From Gaiellasilicea sp963705515 (lineage in GTDB: Bacteria > Actinomycetota > Thermoleophilia > Gaiellales > Gaiellaceae): 64,000 nucleotides of DNA. Below the pieces are notes generated by a model. That model did no database searches. It saw nothing but the letters and a program-made list of their open reading frames with translations, and had not been told where the DNA came from. The stretch lies in NCBI GenBank assembly GCA_963705515.1, contig CAVPJV010000008.1, positions 1,228,401 to 1,292,400 on the forward strand, written 5' to 3'. Each line of letters begins with the position of its first letter. Position 1 is the stretch's first letter. Positions 23,933 to 34,018 of this stretch are shown one piece after another. A program made the position numbers and the translations under genes.

Positions 23933-25969
23933 ATGGATTTCTTCAATGACCACGCTGTTGCGTTCGCGCTCGTGTGCGCGGGCGTCGCGGTCGGATTCGG
24001 GCTCTACTTCACCTGGTGGCTGCTGCAGCAGCCCGCCGGCAGCGAGCGGATGCAGGAGATCGCGCGCGCCGTGCAGGAGGGCGCCGCGGCCTACCTGCGC
24101 CGCCAGTACATGACGATCGCGGCGGTCGCGGTCGTGCCGTTCCTGGCGATCGGGTTCTACCCCGAGCTCGGCTGGGCGACGGCGATCGGCTTCGCGATCG
24201 GCGCCGTCCTCTCGGCGGCGGCGGGCTTCATCGGCATGAACGTCGCGGTGCGCTCGAACGTCCGCACGGCAGAGGCCGCGAAGCAGGGCCTGCGCCCCGC
24301 GTTCCACGTCGCGTTCAGGGCCGGCTCGGTGGCGGGCCTGCTCGTCGTCGGCCTCGGCCTGCTCGGTGTCGCCGGCTACTACGGCATCCTCACCGAGTTC
24401 TTCGACAAGAGCCAGGAGAACGCAATCGACGCCCTGATCGGGCTTGCGTTTGGCGGCTCGCTGATCTCGGTCTTCGCACGCCTCGGCGGCGGCATCTTCA
24501 CGAAGGCCGCCGACGTCGGCGCCGACCTCGTCGGCAAGATCGAGGCGGGCATCCCCGAGGACGACCCGCGCAACCCGGCCGTGATCGCCGACAACGTCGG
24601 CGACAACGTCGGCGACTGCGCCGGCATGGCGGCCGACCTGTTCGAGACGTACGCGGTCACCGCCGTCGCCGTGATGCTGCTGGGGACGGCGTTCCCGCTC
24701 GGGAACCTGCCGCTCTTCCCGCTCGCGCTCGGCGGCGTCTCGATCCTCGCCTCCGTGATCGGGATCTACTTCGCGCGGATCGGCAAGAGCGGCTCGATCA
24801 TCAACGCGCTCTACAAGAGCGTCATCGTCGCCACGGTGCTCTCGGCGATCGGGTTCATCCCCGTCACGTCGGCGTTCGACGGCGGCCGCTTCAGCTTCTG
24901 GGAGCTCTACGGCTCGGCGCTGGTCGGCCTCGGGATCACGTTCTCCCTCGTCGCGATCACCGAGTTCTACACCGGCTCGCGCTGGAACCCCGTCAAGTCG
25001 ATCGCGAAGGCGTCGCAGACCGGCCACGCCACGAACATCATCGAGGGACTCGCCGTCGGCATGCGCGCGACCGCGGCCCCGGTGATCGTGATCGCGGCCG
25101 GGATCATCGCCGCCTACGAGATCGCCGGTCTCTACGGGATCGGCGTCGCCGTCATGGCTCAGCTCTCGATGTGCGGACTGATCGTCGCTCTCGACGCGTT
25201 CGGCCCCGTCACCGACAACGCCGGCGGCATCGCCGAGATGGCTCATCTGGACGAGTCCGTTCGTGCGATCACCGACCCGCTCGACGCCGTCGGGAACACG
25301 ACGAAGGCGGTCACGAAGGGCTACGCGATCGGCTCGGCCGGGCTCGCCGCGCTCGTCCTCTTCGACGAGTACACGCGCGGTCTCGACGAAGAGGGGCTGA
25401 ACGTGAGCTTCAACCTCGGCGACCCATACGTGATCGCCGGCCTCTTCATCGGCGGGATGATGCCGTTCCTCTTCGCGGCGCTGGCGATGACGGCGGTCGG
25501 CCGCGTCGGCGGCGAGGTCGTCATCGAGGTGCGGCGCCAGTTCAAGGAGATGCCCGGGATCATGGAGGGCACGCAGCGGCCGGACTACAGCCGCGCCGTC
25601 GACATCGTCGCCAAGTCGGCGATCAACAAGATGATGCTGCCGGCGCTGATCCCCGTCGCGATCCCGATCGCGGTCGGGATCATCAGCCCCGAGATGCTGG
25701 GCGGCCTCCTGATCGGCACGATCGTTACAGGCCTCTTCCTCGCGATCGCGATGACCTCGGGCGGCGGCGCCTGGGACAACGCGAAGAAGCTAATCGAGGA
25801 CGGCGCCTACGGCGGCAAGGGGTCGGAGGCGCACGCCGCCTCCGTCACCGGCGACACCGTCGGCGACCCCTACAAGGACACGGCGGGCCCGGCGATCAAC
25901 CCGATGATCAAGATCGCCAACATCGTCGCGATCCTGATCATCCCGCTGCTCGTCTCGATCCACGGCTAG
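23933..25969 (+). CDS. hppA: Membrane-bound H+-translocating pyrophosphatase
   Basis: 678 residues with about 15-16 membrane spans; hydrolyses pyrophosphate to pump protons. Substrate-site motifs are intact: GGIFTKAADVGADLVGK, IPEDDPRNPAVIADNVGDNVGDCAGMAADLFE, PVTDNAGGIAEM, GGGAWDNAKK and GDTVGDPYKDTAGPA. The segment GNTTKAVTKGYAIGSA carries Lys where K+-dependent enzymes have Ala, so this should be the K+-independent type. ATG 23933 is chosen; a TTG lies one codon upstream. A TACATAAT-like element at 23863-23870 may be its promoter. Confidence 0.96.
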   Translation: MDFFNDHAVAFALVCAGVAVGFGLYFTWWLLQQPAGSERMQEIARAVQEGAAAYLRRQYMTIAAVAVVPFLAIGFYPELGWATAIGFAIGAVLSAAAGFIGMNVAVRSNVRTAEAAKQGLRPAFHVAFRAGSVAGLLVVGLGLLGVAGYYGILTEFFDKSQENAIDALIGLAFGGSLISVFARLGGGIFTKAADVGADLVGKIEAGIPEDDPRNPAVIADNVGDNVGDCAGMAADLFETYAVTAVAVMLLGTAFPLGNLPLFPLALGGVSILASVIGIYFARIGKSGSIINALYKSVIVATVLSAIGFIPVTSAFDGGRFSFWELYGSALVGLGITFSLVAITEFYTGSRWNPVKSIAKASQTGHATNIIEGLAVGMRATAAPVIVIAAGIIAAYEIAGLYGIGVAVMAQLSMCGLIVALDAFGPVTDNAGGIAEMAHLDESVRAITDPLDAVGNTTKAVTKGYAIGSAGLAALVLFDEYTRGLDEEGLNVSFNLGDPYVIAGLFIGGMMPFLFAALAMTAVGRVGGEVVIEVRRQFKEMPGIMEGTQRPDYSRAVDIVAKSAINKMMLPALIPVAIPIAVGIISPEMLGGLLIGTIVTGLFLAIAMTSGGGAWDNAKKLIEDGAYGGKGSEAHAASVTGDTVGDPYKDTAGPAINPMIKIANIVAILIIPLLVSIHG

Positions 25970-25993
25970 CAGCCGTCACACCTCGTGAGACCA

Positions 25994-26020
25994 CGGAGCC
26001 GGGCCCTGTGCCCGGCTCCG
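25994..26020. terminator. Hairpin terminator after hppA
   Basis: A perfect 11-bp stem (CGGAGCCGGGC paired with GCCCGGCTCCG) and a 5-base loop, 25 bases after the hppA stop. It has only a weak T run after it, so it may act as a termination or mRNA-end hairpin. Confidence 0.6.
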
Positions 26021-26138
26021 TCCGTATCCACACGGCGAACAGGCGGTACCTCGGACGGGTGGACTACACCAGCGGCACGACGGCTCTCGGTCGCACGCTG
26101 CTGTCCATCCGCACGCCGTAACAATAGGAAGAAAGCGC

Positions 26139-26170
26139 CTGAGGGGGCCGGCTCGCGCCGGCCCCCTCAG
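26139..26170. terminator. Strong hairpin, second terminator downstream of hppA
   Basis: A perfect 14-bp stem (CTGAGGGGGCCGGC with its complement) closed by the tetraloop TCGC. No T tract follows on the plus strand. It may reinforce termination of hppA or insulate the subtilase promoter. Confidence 0.6.
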
Positions 26171-26309
26171 GGCCGTCACAACCACCCGCGCGCGCGTGCA
26201 AACCACCCTTGCGCGGCTTCCTGATCCCACATAGCATCGGCTGCGCTTGGGAAGTCTGAGCCGTCCATCCCGGGCGGCTCTCGGATTCCGAAACAGGGGA
26301 GAGACATAG

Positions 26310-29300
26310 ATGCGACTCCGATCCTTGGGCGCGCGACGCGCGCTCGTAGCATCGGCTCTGCTGGTGCTCGCGGCCCTCACGGTCGTAGCAGGTGGCTCCG
26401 CCGCCCGCACGCCTGAGGCAAGTGGCGCCGAAGGCATTATCGATGCGCAATGGACGCCGGTCGGGCTTCGCGACGCGAAGACCACCGTCGTCCTCCAGAT
26501 GGCCGGCAACCCGGTCACGGTCGTCGAGGCCGACGCCGAGCGCGAGCTCAGCACGGCCGAGAAGTCCGCGATCAAGACCGACCTGAAGGGCAAGCAGGAC
26601 GCGCTCACGGGCCAGATCCAGGCGCTCGGCGGCCAGGTGCTCGCCGACTACCAGGTCGCCTACAACGGCGTCAAGGTGCGGATCGACCGCTCGAAACTCG
26701 ACAGCCTGAAGGGGCTCAAGGGCGTCACGGCCGTCCGTGGCCTCTCGAAGGTCGTTCCCGACAACGTCAAGGGCGTCCAGCTGATCGGCGCTCCCTCGGT
26801 CTGGGGCGGCCTCGCCGGTCTGCACGGCGAGAACATCAAGATCGCCGTGATCGATACCGGCATCGACTACACGCATGCGAACTTTGGTGGCCCGGGCACG
26901 ATCGCGGCGTTCAACGCCGCGAATGCGGTCGACACGCTGCCGCCGTCCGTCGCTTTCGGGTGGGGTGCCCGCGTCAAGGGCGGCATCGACCTGGTCGGCG
27001 ACGACTACAACGCCGATCCGGACTCGCCCGACTTCCAGCCGGTCCCGCATCCAGATCCGAACCCGCTCGACTGCTTCGGCCACGGCTCGCACGTCGCCGG
27101 CACCGCAGCCGGCTCCGGTGTGACCGCGGCGGGAGCGACGTACAACGGTCCGTACAACGCAACGACGATCACCGGCAACAGCTGGCGGATCGGTCCCGGC
27201 GTGGCGCCGAAGGCCGACATCTACGGCATCCGCATCTTCGGCTGCGAGGGCTCGACCGACGTCACCGTCGACGCGATCGAGTGGGCGGTCGACCACGACA
27301 TGGACGTGATCAACATGTCGCTCGGCTCCTCGTTCGGCACCAAGGACGAGCCGTCGGCGGTCGCCTCGACGAACGCGGCGAAGGCCGGCGTCATCGTCGT
27401 CACCTCCGCCGGCAACAGCGGCCCGTCGCAGTACATCACCGGCTCGCCGGGCACGGGCGAAGGCGCAATCGCCACCGCTGCGATCGACGCGTCGCCGAGC
27501 TTCCCGGGGGCCGTCATCACGATCCCGAGCGGTCCGATGACCGCGGTGAACGCGAACGAGTTCGCGCTTCCGCCGACGTCCACGTACACCGTCAAGACCA
27601 TCGTCGACAACCCGGCAACCACCGTCGATCCCGACGGCGCCGCCGGCACGCGCTCGGCGGACGAGTCGCTCGGCTGCGACGTCGAGTCCTTCGGCGGCCC
27701 GCTGCCGCCAAACACGATCGCTGTCGTCGTCCGCGGCACGTGCGCCCGTGTGGCGAAGGCGATCTTCGGCCAGAAGGCCGGAGCCGCCGCAGTCGTGATG
27801 GTCGACAACACGACGAACCTGCCGCCGGTCGAGGGCCCGATCACCAGCAACCCGGACACGGGCGAGCAGTTCACGGTCACGATCCCGTTCCTGGGCGTCC
27901 GTGGCCTCGCGGCCAACCCGGCGTCCGACGGCGGCCGGCTCCGCGCCGCCAACGGCCAGTCGGCCACGGTGACCCCGTCGTCGATCGCGAACCCGAACTT
28001 CAAGGGCTTCGCGAGCTTCTCGTCGGGCGGTCCCCGCGGCGGTGACAGCGGCCTGAAGCCGAACATCACAGGCCCCGGCGTCGCGGTCGTCTCGACCGGC
28101 ATCGGCACCGGCAACGGTCCCGCGACGATGTCGGGCACCTCGATGGCCTCGCCGCACGTGGCGGGCGTCGCCGCACTGACGCGGCAGGCGCATCCGTCCT
28201 GGAGCGTCGAGGACATCAAGGCCGCGATCATGAACACCGGCGATCCCTCGCAGGTGGGCACGGCGGCGATCCCGTTCCGCATCAGCCGCGCCGGCACCGG
28301 GCTCGTCCAGCCGGCGAAGTCGACGGCGACGCAGGTGGTCGCCCTGGCCAGCAACGACCGGTTCGCGATCTCGGTCAACTACGGCTTCGAGGAGCTGAAG
28401 TCGAACTTCTCGAAGACGCGGACGATCCGGCTGAACAACAACGGCACGTCGGCTGCGACCTTCAACATCTCGGTCGCCAACCAGGCCGGCTCGCCGCACA
28501 CGCTGGCGGTGACCAGCGGCGGCCTCATCGGCGGAGCGATGTCGTCGATCACGGTGCCTGCCGGTGGCCACTCCGATGTCAACGTGACGCTGAACGTCCC
28601 GGTCGCGACCGCCGGCAACTCGGCGGCGTTCCGTGAGGTGGCCGGACTGGTCACGTTCACGCCGGCGTCGGCGTCGGACAACAACGGGGTCACGCTCCGC
28701 GTGCCCTACTACCTCGTGCCGAGGGCGCTGTCGAGCGTTTCGACGTCGCTCTCGAACTTCAACGCGGCCGGTTCGGCCGTCGCCACGATCAAGAACAAGG
28801 GACCGATCAGCGGCGACGCGGACTTCTACGCGTGGGGCCTCGAGGACAAGGCTGAGCCCGGCAAGGCGGCGAACGACATCCGCTCCGTCGGCGTCCAGTC
28901 GTTCCCGTTCACGGCGACCGAGCAGCTGATCGTGTTCGCCGTCAACGTCAACAACCGCTGGTCGAACGCGGCCGTGTCGGAGTACGACATCCCCGTCGAC
29001 GTCAACAACGACGGCGCAGCAGACTACGTCGTCGTCGGCGTCGATCAGGGCGCGGTGCAGACGGGCGTCTTCAACGGCGTCATGGGCTCGTTCGTGTTCA
29101 GTCAGCGGAGCGGCGGGGCGAGCATCGCCTTCCTCGCACAAGCTCCGCACGACAGCTCGACGATCCTGATCGCAGTCCGGAGCGCACAGCTGTGCCGGGC
29201 GGGCGAGCCGTGCCTGAACGCGGCCAACCCGCGCTTCGCGTACTCGGCGGTCGGATTCGACCTGAGCCTCACCGAGGGCCCGGACGAGGTCGACGGGATC

Positions 29301-29492
29301 GCACGCTACAACGCGTGGTCGAGCTCGATCAGCCAGGGTGGGTTCCAGACGGTGGCGCCCGGCGGCAGCGCGACGGAGACGATCACGAAGAACGCCGCGG
29401 AGTGGGCACTCACGCCCGCCCTCGGCCTGATGATCGTCACGTTCGACAACAAGGCAGGCACGGACGAGGCGCAGACCATCAAGGTCAAGTAA
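26310..29492 (+). CDS. Secreted S8 subtilisin-like peptidase with PA domain
   Basis: 1060 residues, exported (signal peptide ARRALVASALLVLAALTVVAGGSA), I9-type propeptide (about 70-145, QVAYNGVKVRIDRSKLDSL), subtilase domain with Asp in VIDTGIDYTH, His in GHGSHVAGTAAG and Ser in SGTSMASPHVAG. A PA domain is inserted between the His and Ser blocks (GTCARVAKAIFGQKAGAAAVVMVDN). The last 400 residues are beta-sandwich material typical of large vpr-like subtilases. ATG with a strong aggggaga site. Alone in its transcription unit, with terminator hairpins on both sides. Confidence 0.93.
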   Translation: MRLRSLGARRALVASALLVLAALTVVAGGSAARTPEASGAEGIIDAQWTPVGLRDAKTTVVLQMAGNPVTVVEADAERELSTAEKSAIKTDLKGKQDALTGQIQALGGQVLADYQVAYNGVKVRIDRSKLDSLKGLKGVTAVRGLSKVVPDNVKGVQLIGAPSVWGGLAGLHGENIKIAVIDTGIDYTHANFGGPGTIAAFNAANAVDTLPPSVAFGWGARVKGGIDLVGDDYNADPDSPDFQPVPHPDPNPLDCFGHGSHVAGTAAGSGVTAAGATYNGPYNATTITGNSWRIGPGVAPKADIYGIRIFGCEGSTDVTVDAIEWAVDHDMDVINMSLGSSFGTKDEPSAVASTNAAKAGVIVVTSAGNSGPSQYITGSPGTGEGAIATAAIDASPSFPGAVITIPSGPMTAVNANEFALPPTSTYTVKTIVDNPATTVDPDGAAGTRSADESLGCDVESFGGPLPPNTIAVVVRGTCARVAKAIFGQKAGAAAVVMVDNTTNLPPVEGPITSNPDTGEQFTVTIPFLGVRGLAANPASDGGRLRAANGQSATVTPSSIANPNFKGFASFSSGGPRGGDSGLKPNITGPGVAVVSTGIGTGNGPATMSGTSMASPHVAGVAALTRQAHPSWSVEDIKAAIMNTGDPSQVGTAAIPFRISRAGTGLVQPAKSTATQVVALASNDRFAISVNYGFEELKSNFSKTRTIRLNNNGTSAATFNISVANQAGSPHTLAVTSGGLIGGAMSSITVPAGGHSDVNVTLNVPVATAGNSAAFREVAGLVTFTPASASDNNGVTLRVPYYLVPRALSSVSTSLSNFNAAGSAVATIKNKGPISGDADFYAWGLEDKAEPGKAANDIRSVGVQSFPFTATEQLIVFAVNVNNRWSNAAVSEYDIPVDVNNDGAADYVVVGVDQGAVQTGVFNGVMGSFVFSQRSGGASIAFLAQAPHDSSTILIAVRSAQLCRAGEPCLNAANPRFAYSAVGFDLSLTEGPDEVDGIARYNAWSSSISQGGFQTVAPGGSATETITKNAAEWALTPALGLMIVTFDNKAGTDEAQTIKVK

Positions 29493-29515
29493 CACGCCTC
29501 AGCCGAGGTTCGCTC

Positions 29516-29549
29516 GAGGGGCCGGCGGAGACGCCGGCCCCTCTTTCTT
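29516..29549 (+). terminator. Rho-independent terminator of subtilase gene
   Basis: 12-bp GC stem (GAGGGGCCGGCG with CGCCGGCCCCTC) closed by a GAGA tetraloop and followed by tttctt, 23 bases after the stop codon. A textbook intrinsic terminator. Confidence 0.85.
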
Positions 29550-29657
29550 GGCGCAAGTGCGGGATCTACGGAAGCAGATCCGCACGCGCGAAGACCCCTG
29601 AAGGGTCGCTTCGCTCCCGCCGCTCACGTCGGCGTTCCGTGGCCTTAGAGTGCTGCG

Positions 29658-31553
29658 GTGCCCAGCCGACGCAGACGGCAGGTCGAGCTCGAGCGCGTTC
29701 TCGGTACGCCGGCGCTCTTCGCCACCGCGTACGGGAACGTCGGCTCCTCGATCTACTACGCGCTCGGCCTGACGGCGGTCTATGCGCTCGGGCTGACGCC
29801 GATCGTCTTCGTCGTCGCGGGCGTCATCTTCGCGGCCACCGCGGCCACGTACGCCGAGGGGACGGTCCGCTTCCCGGAAGCGGGCGGCTCGTCCAGCTTC
29901 GCCCGGCACGCGTTCAACGAGCTGATCTCGTTCGGCGCCGCCTGGTCGCAGATGCTCGTCTACGTCGTCACCGTCGCGACGTCGGCGTTCTTCGTCCCGC
30001 ACTACCTCTCGATCTTCTGGGGGCCGCTGCGCGAGAACCCCTGGGACATCGTCGGCGGCATCGTCGTGATCGTCGCGCTCGTCATCCTCAACATCGTCGG
30101 CGTCCAGGAGGCTGCGCGCCTGTCGATCACGCTCGCGGTGATCGACTTCGCGACGCAGCTGCTGCTCGTCGCGCTCGGCTTCGTGCTCGTCTTCAGCCCG
30201 CAGATCCTGATCGACAACGTCCACCTCGGGATCGCGCCGACATGGGGAAACCTCGCGATCGCGGTGCCGGTGGCGATGCTCGCCTACACGGGCGTCGAGA
30301 CCGTCTCCAACCTCGCCGAAGAGGTGCGCGACCCGGTCAAGAACGTCCCCGACGCCTACAAGCTCGTGGCGCTCGCGGTCTTCGCGATCTACTTCACGCT
30401 GCCGCTCGTCGCACTGTCGGCGCTGCCAGTGATCGAGATCGGCGGCGAGCTGACAACGCTGCTGGCGCTGCCGCCGGAGGAGGGCGGGTACGCGAACGAT
30501 CCGATCCTGGGCGTCGTTCAGAACCTCGGCGTCGAGGGTGCGCTGCTCGACGCGCTCGAGATCTACGTCGGCATCCTCGCCGCCACCATTCTCTTCATCG
30601 CCACGAACGCCGGCGTCATCGGTGCTTCGCGGATCACCTACTCGATGGCGACCTACCGGCAGATCCCTGAGATCTTCCGGCGGCTGCACCCGCGCTTCAA
30701 GACGCCCTGGCTGTCGATTGCGCTCTTCGCGGGCGTCGCACCGATCGCCGTGATCCTGCCCGGCAACGTCAACTTCGTCGGCACGCTCTACTCCTTCGGC
30801 GCGACGCTCTCCTTCACGATCGCGCACGCGTCGCTCGTACGGATCCGGATGAACAAGCCGACGGAGGAGCTGCTCTACCGCGCCCGGCCGAACCTCCGCA
30901 TCGGCGCCGTCGACTGGCCGCTCTTCGCCATCTTCGGCGGGATCGCGACCGGCATCTCGTTCGCCGTCATCGTCGTCCAGAACCCGGCGACGCGCTGGGT
31001 CGGACTGGGGTGGATCATGACCGGTCTCCTCTTCTACGTCGTCTACCGGCGACGGTTCGTCCGCGAGCCGGTGACGGAGACCGTGAAGGCGCCGCCGGCG
31101 TACGGGCCTGCGCTCGCGCTCGAGTACCGGCGGCTGCTCGTGCCCGTCCTGGAAGGCCAGGCATCGGACGAGGCGCTCGACATCGCCGCCGGCCTCGCGG
31201 CCGAGCGTAGGGCCCAGATCACGGCCGTGTACGTCGTCGAGGTCCCGCTCGATCTGCCGCTGTCCGCCGACCTGCCGGATGAGGAGGCGCTCGCGAACCG
31301 CGAGCTCGACGAGGCCCGTGCGATCGGCGCCTCGTACGGCATCACCGTGATCCCGCGGCTCGTGCGCGCGCGCAGCGCCGGCGCTGCGATCGTGCGCGAG
31401 GCGGAGCGGCGTGCGTCCGAGATCATCGTCCTCGGAGCCCCGCGCAAGGATCTCTCCCAGCGCAAGCGTGCGATCTTCGGCCGCACCGTCGACTACGTGC
31501 TCAAGAACGCGCCCTGCCGCGTGCTCGTGACCGCGGTCAAGGACGCGGCATGA
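29658..31553 (+). CDS. APC-family amino acid permease fused to universal stress protein domain (copy 1)
   Basis: 631 residues. Residues 10-460 form a 12-span amino-acid/polyamine/organocation permease (VLGTPALFATAYGNVGSSIYYALGL, TYAEGTVRFPEAGGSSSFARHAF, MLAYTGVETVSNLAEEVRDP). Residues 490-631 form a cytosolic UspA domain (YRRLLVPVLEGQASDEALDIAAGLAAER, ATP-loop-like VLGAPRKDLSQRKRAIFGRTVDYVLKNAPC). Substrate unknown; USP may sense nucleotide. GTG start; its TGA overlaps the ATG of a small membrane protein gene. Confidence 0.9.
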   Translation: MPSRRRRQVELERVLGTPALFATAYGNVGSSIYYALGLTAVYALGLTPIVFVVAGVIFAATAATYAEGTVRFPEAGGSSSFARHAFNELISFGAAWSQMLVYVVTVATSAFFVPHYLSIFWGPLRENPWDIVGGIVVIVALVILNIVGVQEAARLSITLAVIDFATQLLLVALGFVLVFSPQILIDNVHLGIAPTWGNLAIAVPVAMLAYTGVETVSNLAEEVRDPVKNVPDAYKLVALAVFAIYFTLPLVALSALPVIEIGGELTTLLALPPEEGGYANDPILGVVQNLGVEGALLDALEIYVGILAATILFIATNAGVIGASRITYSMATYRQIPEIFRRLHPRFKTPWLSIALFAGVAPIAVILPGNVNFVGTLYSFGATLSFTIAHASLVRIRMNKPTEELLYRARPNLRIGAVDWPLFAIFGGIATGISFAVIVVQNPATRWVGLGWIMTGLLFYVVYRRRFVREPVTETVKAPPAYGPALALEYRRLLVPVLEGQASDEALDIAAGLAAERRAQITAVYVVEVPLDLPLSADLPDEEALANRELDEARAIGASYGITVIPRLVRARSAGAAIVREAERRASEIIVLGAPRKDLSQRKRAIFGRTVDYVLKNAPCRVLVTAVKDAA

Positions 31554-31726
31554 GGGTCTACCGCGGCGCCATCGCCGTGCTCGCGGTCACGTTCGTCGCG
31601 ATCGGGGTCGCGCTGCTGGCGGTCACCGCCGCCAACGGCGGCGGCGTGCTCGGGTTCGTCCTCGGCGGCCTCTTCATCGCGCTCGGCGTCGGCCGGCTGA
31701 CGCTGCTCCTACGAGGCGGGCGTTAA
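31550..31726 (+). CDS. Small two-span membrane protein
   Basis: 58 residues starting RVYRGAIAVLAVTFVAIGVALLAV and ending LGGLFIALGVGRLTLLLRGGR: two membrane spans joined by AANGGG. It is nested between the two permease-USP genes with an ATGA overlap upstream and a 4-base gap downstream, so the three form one operon. Family not recognised; it could be an accessory subunit of the permeases. Confidence 0.75.
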   Translation: MRVYRGAIAVLAVTFVAIGVALLAVTAANGGGVLGFVLGGLFIALGVGRLTLLLRGGR

Positions 31727-31730
31727 GTAA

Positions 31731-33585
31731 GTGGCCCGCAAACTCAGCGGCTTCCAGCGCGTCCTCGACGCGCCCGCGCTCTTCTCGGTCGCCTACGGCG
31801 AGATCGCGTCGTCGCTCTACTTCGCGCTCGGGATCGTCGCCGCGCACGCTCTCGGCTTCACGCCGGTCGTGCTCCTCGGTGCAGGCATCTTCTTCCTGAT
31901 CGTCTCGCTCTCGTACGCCGAGGCGACGGCGGCGCTGCCCGAGACGGGCGGCGCGGCGACCTTCGTCCGCCGCGCGTACAACGACGTCTTCGGCTTCCTC
32001 ACCGGCTGGGCGCTCTTCCTCGACTACCTGATCGTGATCGCGCTCTCGACGCTGTTCCTGCCGCATTACCTGGGCACGGCGATCGGAGTCGCGGAGCTCG
32101 GCGAGTCGCCCTGGGACATCATCGTCGCGGTCACGGTCATCCTCGTGATCGGAGCCGTCCGGCTGACGCGCCGCTCCCAGCTCCACTCGGCGGGCCTCGT
32201 CGTCGCCGGGCTCGACCTCGCCACGCAGCTCCTGCTCGTGATCCTCGGGCTCGCCTTGCTCTTTTCACCGGACGCGCTGACGCAGGGGACGGATCTCGGC
32301 GTGTCCCCGACCTGGGACGACCTCGCCTTCGCGCTGCCGCTCGCGATGCTCGCCTACACCGGCCTCGAGACCGTCGCCAACCTCGCCGAGGAAACGCGCG
32401 AGCCGGGCCGGACGCTGCCGCGGAGCCTCTTCTCCGCGATCGGGCTCGTCGTCGTGATCACGGCCGCCGTCGCGGTCGTCGGGCTGGCCGCCTTCCCGGT
32501 CGAGAACGGCCAGACGGCGCTCGGCGAGGAGTGGTTGAAGGCGCCGCTCGCGGGGATCGTCGAGGCGCTTCGAGGCCACGTTCCCGACCTGGTCGGGGAC
32601 GCCCTCGTCATGTACGTCGGCATCACCGGTGCCCTCGTCCTCTTCGCCGCTGCGACGACGTCGATCTCGGGCTTCACCCGGCTGGCGCACTCCCTCGGCG
32701 AGCATCGACAGCTGCCGCCCAGCTTCGGGCGGATCAACCGGCGCACGCTCGTGTCGCCGCAGGCGATCGTGGCGGTCATGGTCATCTCGATCGGGCTCGT
32801 GATCGGAACCGGCCTGATGGGCGACGACGTCGAGTTCCTCGCGAGCCTCTACTCGTTCGGCGTCCTGCTCGCCTTCGCGGCGGCCCAGCTGGCAGTGATC
32901 CGGCTGCGGTTCACCGAGCCCGACCTGCCGCGACCGTTCCGGGCGCCGCTCGCGGCGCCGCTGCTCGGCGCGCCGCTCGCGATCGCCTTCTGGCTCGTCG
33001 CGATGGTGACCCACCCGGCCGCACGCTATGCGGGGCCGATCTGGCTGGCGCTCGGGCTCGCTCTCTACCTCGTCGTCCGCCGCCGGGCGCATATCGGACT
33101 GCTGGCCGAGGTCGAGCCGGTCGACGCAGCTCCCGGCCGGCGCCGAGTTCCGGCGTGTGCTCGTGCCGATGAAGCTGGGGCCGATCGGCGAGGAGATGGT
33201 GGCGACTGCCGTGGCGCTGGCGAAGGAGCGCGAGGCCCGGGTGGACGCGCTCTTCGTGATCGTCGTCCCGCTCGACAAGGAGCTCGACGCCCCGCTCGCC
33301 GAGCTCGAGGAGCACGCGGCCGCGTCGCTGGCGGAGGCCGTCCTGCTCGGCGAGGAGAACGGCGTCCGCGTCGAGCCCGTGACGGTGCGCGCGCGCTCGC
33401 TCGGCCTTGCCATCGTCGATCAGGCTGTCGAGCGCGGCTCCGACCTGATCGTCCTCGGCTCCTCACCGCGATGGCGGCGCCAGTCGGCCTTCTTCTCGCC
33501 GACCGTCGACTACGTGCTCCGCACCGCACCGTGCGAGGTCCTCGTCGTCGCCTTCCCGCAAGGCGTGCTCGAGGACGTACTCTGA
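31731..33585 (+). CDS. APC-family permease-universal stress protein fusion (copy 2, one frameshift)
   Basis: Paralogue of the gene at 29658. The permease part is intact (LDAPALFSVAYGEIASSLYFALGI, SYAEATAALPETGGAATFVRRAYND, MLAYTGLETVANLAEETREPGRT). After residue ~465 the frame changes between about 33118 and 33150, where one surplus base must be skipped to read LPAGAEFRRVLVPMKLGPIG and the rest of the UspA domain (LIVLGSSPRWRRQSAFFSPTVDYVLRTAPCEVLVVAF), ending at 33585. Without correction the frame would stop at 33593. Confidence 0.85.
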
Positions 33586-33589
33586 CGTC

Positions 33590-34018
33590 ATGAGACTCGT
33601 GGTGATCGGATGCGGCAGAGTCGGCTCCGCGGTCGCGCGTGAGCTGGCCGAGGACGGCTGGGACGTGACCACCGTCGACGAGAAGGAGGAGGCGCTCGCG
33701 CGGCTCGGCCCCCGCTGGGCCGGCGGCTTCATCGTCGGCCACGGGATGGATGCCGAGATCCTCCGGCGTGCGGGCGTCCCCGACGCCGATGCAGTCGTCG
33801 TCGCGACGAGCGGCGACAACACGAACCTCGTCATCGCCCAGGTTGTCGAGAAGCGCTGGGCCGTTCCGTGTGTCGTCGTCCGGGTGCTCGATCCCGCGCG
33901 GGCCGACTTCTACGCCGAGCGCGGGATGCGCACGATCTGCCCGACACAGACGGCGATCTCGGCGCTGACCACAGCGGTGCGCAAGGAGTCGAAGCAGACA
34001 GAGGAGGCGCAGGTCTGA
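33590..34018 (+). CDS. TrkA-N (RCK) domain protein, single domain
   Basis: 142 residues: LVVIGCGRVGSAVARELAEDGWDVTTVD (nucleotide-binding fold), the acidic end of beta-2 and VVATSGDNTNLVIAQVVEKRW. It is an RCK_N domain without the usual C-terminal RCK_C, which regulates Trk/Ktr potassium channels by binding NAD(H) or ATP. It overlaps the following TrkA gene by one base (TGATG). Pairing with the next protein to make a full gating ring is likely. Confidence 0.87.
   Translation: MRLVVIGCGRVGSAVARELAEDGWDVTTVDEKEEALARLGPRWAGGFIVGHGMDAEILRRAGVPDADAVVVATSGDNTNLVIAQVVEKRWAVPCVVVRVLDPARADFYAERGMRTICPTQTAISALTTAVRKESKQTEEAQV

Larger units (their letters stand above)
25970..26309. other. Intergenic region between hppA and subtilase gene
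   Basis: 340 bases without a convincing gene. It holds two strong hairpins (listed separately at 25994 and 26139) and, at its right end, the GGGGAGAG ribosome site for the subtilase gene. The remainder shows nothing recognisable. Confidence 0.7.

Noticed and set aside
26064..29495. Very long open frame on the minus strand opposite the second subtilase
   Set aside because: Its product is Arg/Asp-rich without motifs and it mirrors a gene with clear catalytic residues; long antisense frames are expected at this GC content. The same applies to the frames opposite 15468-18041, 35042-37873 and 48959-51613.
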